Of a DNA stretch of 6,104 bases, positions 5,018-6,104 are shown in pieces. The notes beneath the pieces were generated by a model, which was not told the origin of the DNA, made no database searches, and was given only the letters and a program-made list of their open reading frames with translations. The stretch is taken from NCBI GenBank assembly GCA_017651785.1, contig JAGCCD010000063.1, forward strand, positions 1 to 6,104, read 5' to 3'. Within the stretch, counting starts at the first letter, position 1. Every line of letters begins with the position of its first letter. The stretch is from Bacteroidales bacterium (GTDB lineage Bacteria > Bacteroidota > Bacteroidia > Bacteroidales > UBA932). Both the position numbers and the translations under genes were made by a program.

Positions 5018-6104
5018 ATGAAACGTACACTTTTCGCACTCGCTTGCGCCATTATGCTGCTTCCCGCAACGGTTAAGGCAGACGAAGGCATGTGGCTCCT
5101 TCCCCTCCTGGAGAAGATGAACGCAGACGCCATGCGCAACCTCGGTTCCCGGCTCACTCCGGACCAGATCTACAGCGTAAACCACTCCTCCATCAAAGAC
5201 GCCATCGTACAGTTCGGCGGCGGATGCACCGGAGAGATCATCTCCGGCCGCGGCCTTCTCGTAACCAACCATCACTGCGGCTACGGAGCCATCCAGTCGC
5301 TCTCCACCCCCGAGCACAACTACCTCGAGGACGGCTACTGGGCAATGGATGCCGACGGCGAGCTACCCGTTCCCGGTCTTACCGTGCGCTTCCTGCAGAG
5401 CATGACCGACGTCACCGACACCCTTGCCGCCGGAGCCGACCGTCGCGCCCTCATAGCCGCTGCGGAAAAGGAGAATCCCAACTGCCAGGTGCGCATCACC
5501 AGCTTCTACAACGACAACGTACAGTACCTCATCGTTTCCAAAGTATACCGTGACGTGCGCTTCGTGGGCGCTCCCCCGGCATCTGTGGGCAAGTTCGGCG
5601 GAGATACAGACAACTGGATGTGGCCCCGTCACACCTGCGACTTCTCAATGTTCCGCGTATATGCCGGTCCCGACAACGAACCTGCAGATTACTCGGCCGA
5701 CAACGTCCCCTTCACCCCCAAACAGTTCCTGGGAGTGTCGCTCAAGGGCATAGAAGAAGGCAGCTTCGCAATGATTATGGGCTACCCCGGCAGCACCCAG
5801 CGCTTCCAGACCGCCGCCCAGCTTGAAGAGATGCTCGCGGTGAACGACATCCGCATCGCCGCACGCGGCATCCGCCAGGACATCCTCTGGAAGGCAATGC
5901 GCGCAGACGAGGCCGTAAGCCTCAAGTACGCAAGCAAATACTCCGGCTCCTCCAACCGCTGGAAGAAGTGGATCGGTGAAAAAGAGGCCTTCGAGGCGCT
6001 GGACATCATAGGCCGCGAGAAGCAGAAGGAGAAAGAACTTCAGGCCTGGATTGAGGTCGAGCCCGGCCGTATGGACAACTGGGGAACCGCCATCGCCAGG
6101 ATAG
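5018..6104 (+). CDS. S46-family dipeptidyl-peptidase (DPP7/DPP11 type), 5' part, cut by window end
   Basis: S46 peptidases remove dipeptides from the N-terminus of peptides in the periplasm and feed amino-acid and peptide use. The first 362 residues, about half of a typical protein of roughly 700, are present and in frame to the last base. Residues 1-21 are a signal peptide with cleavage after VKA, leaving the family-typical DEGMW start. The catalytic His is in TNHHCG, His86 by my alignment to P. gingivalis DPP11. The catalytic Asp is Asp208 in RHTCDFS. Asn199, Trp200, Arg204 and probably Asn313 correspond to residues that hold the substrate's free amino end. Cys70 and Cys87 are conserved and may pair. 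The nucleophilic Ser and the S1 residue that tells DPP7 from DPP11 lie beyond the window, so specificity is open. The start is 3 nt after the rnhB stop with no promoter visible between, so the two are probably co-transcribed. Confidence 0.93.
   Translation, partial: MKRTLFALACAIMLLPATVKADEGMWLLPLLEKMNADAMRNLGSRLTPDQIYSVNHSSIKDAIVQFGGGCTGEIISGRGLLVTNHHCGYGAIQSLSTPEHNYLEDGYWAMDADGELPVPGLTVRFLQSMTDVTDTLAAGADRRALIAAAEKENPNCQVRITSFYNDNVQYLIVSKVYRDVRFVGAPPASVGKFGGDTDNWMWPRHTCDFSMFRVYAGPDNEPADYSADNVPFTPKQFLGVSLKGIEEGSFAMIMGYPGSTQRFQTAAQLEEMLAVNDIRIAARGIRQDILWKAMRADEAVSLKYASKYSGSSNRWKKWIGEKEAFEALDIIGREKQKEKELQAWIEVEPGRMDNWGTAIARI

Noticed and set aside
5092..5553. Plus-strand open frame of 153 codons inside the peptidase gene
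   Set aside because: Its Arg-, Pro- and His-rich translation is typical of an out-of-frame reading of a GC-rich gene. The S46 frame over the same bases has clear catalytic motifs.

Overview
The window looks like chromosomal DNA from a member of the Bacteroidota, most likely a Bacteroidales gut-type bacterium. Four things point there: TAnnTTTG-type -7 promoter elements before four of the five genes, no Shine-Dalgarno sequences, a Bacteroidota-type EF-G paralogue (EF-G2), and an S46 dipeptidyl-peptidase. The genus cannot be fixed. The right two thirds is GC-rich (one counted line of 60 bases is 63%), which would suit a GC-rich lineage such as Rikenellaceae, but this is a guess.

Left part (1-2215) is AT-rich. 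A very small lipoprotein gene lies on the minus strand (99-314). Its C-terminal half reads more naturally in another frame, so it may be a frameshifted remnant. Bases 1-90 hold no supportable gene. The 248-base divergent gap (315-562) holds a -7 element for each neighbour, a 25-bp dyad and some short repeats. The plus-strand gene 563-2215 encodes a TPR protein with an N-terminal signal or lipobox, one internal membrane helix, a coiled coil and a C-terminal HTH-like segment. This is the layout of a membrane-tethered one-component regulator.

Middle (2212-4305, minus strand) is fusA2, an EF-G paralogue with all translocase domains but a damaged GTPase centre: the catalytic His of the G3 motif is Ser, the switch I Thr is Tyr, and NKxD is SQLD. 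Its stop overlaps the regulator's stop by 4 nt. Its intrinsic terminator lies inside the HTH codons of the regulator.

Right part: fusA2 and rnhB (RNase HII, 4409-5014) diverge from a 103-bp gap with back-to-back promoters, one of them a full TTTG-N19-TAnnTTTG match. Three bases after rnhB begins an exported S46 dipeptidyl-peptidase (5018 onward), cut by the window end before its catalytic Ser. The two are probably co-transcribed.

No CRISPR array, tRNA, rRNA or insertion sequence was seen. The points most worth attention are the GTPase-centre losses in EF-G2, the terminator embedded in the convergent regulator's HTH codons, and promoters lying so close to start codons that near-leaderless mRNAs are expected.
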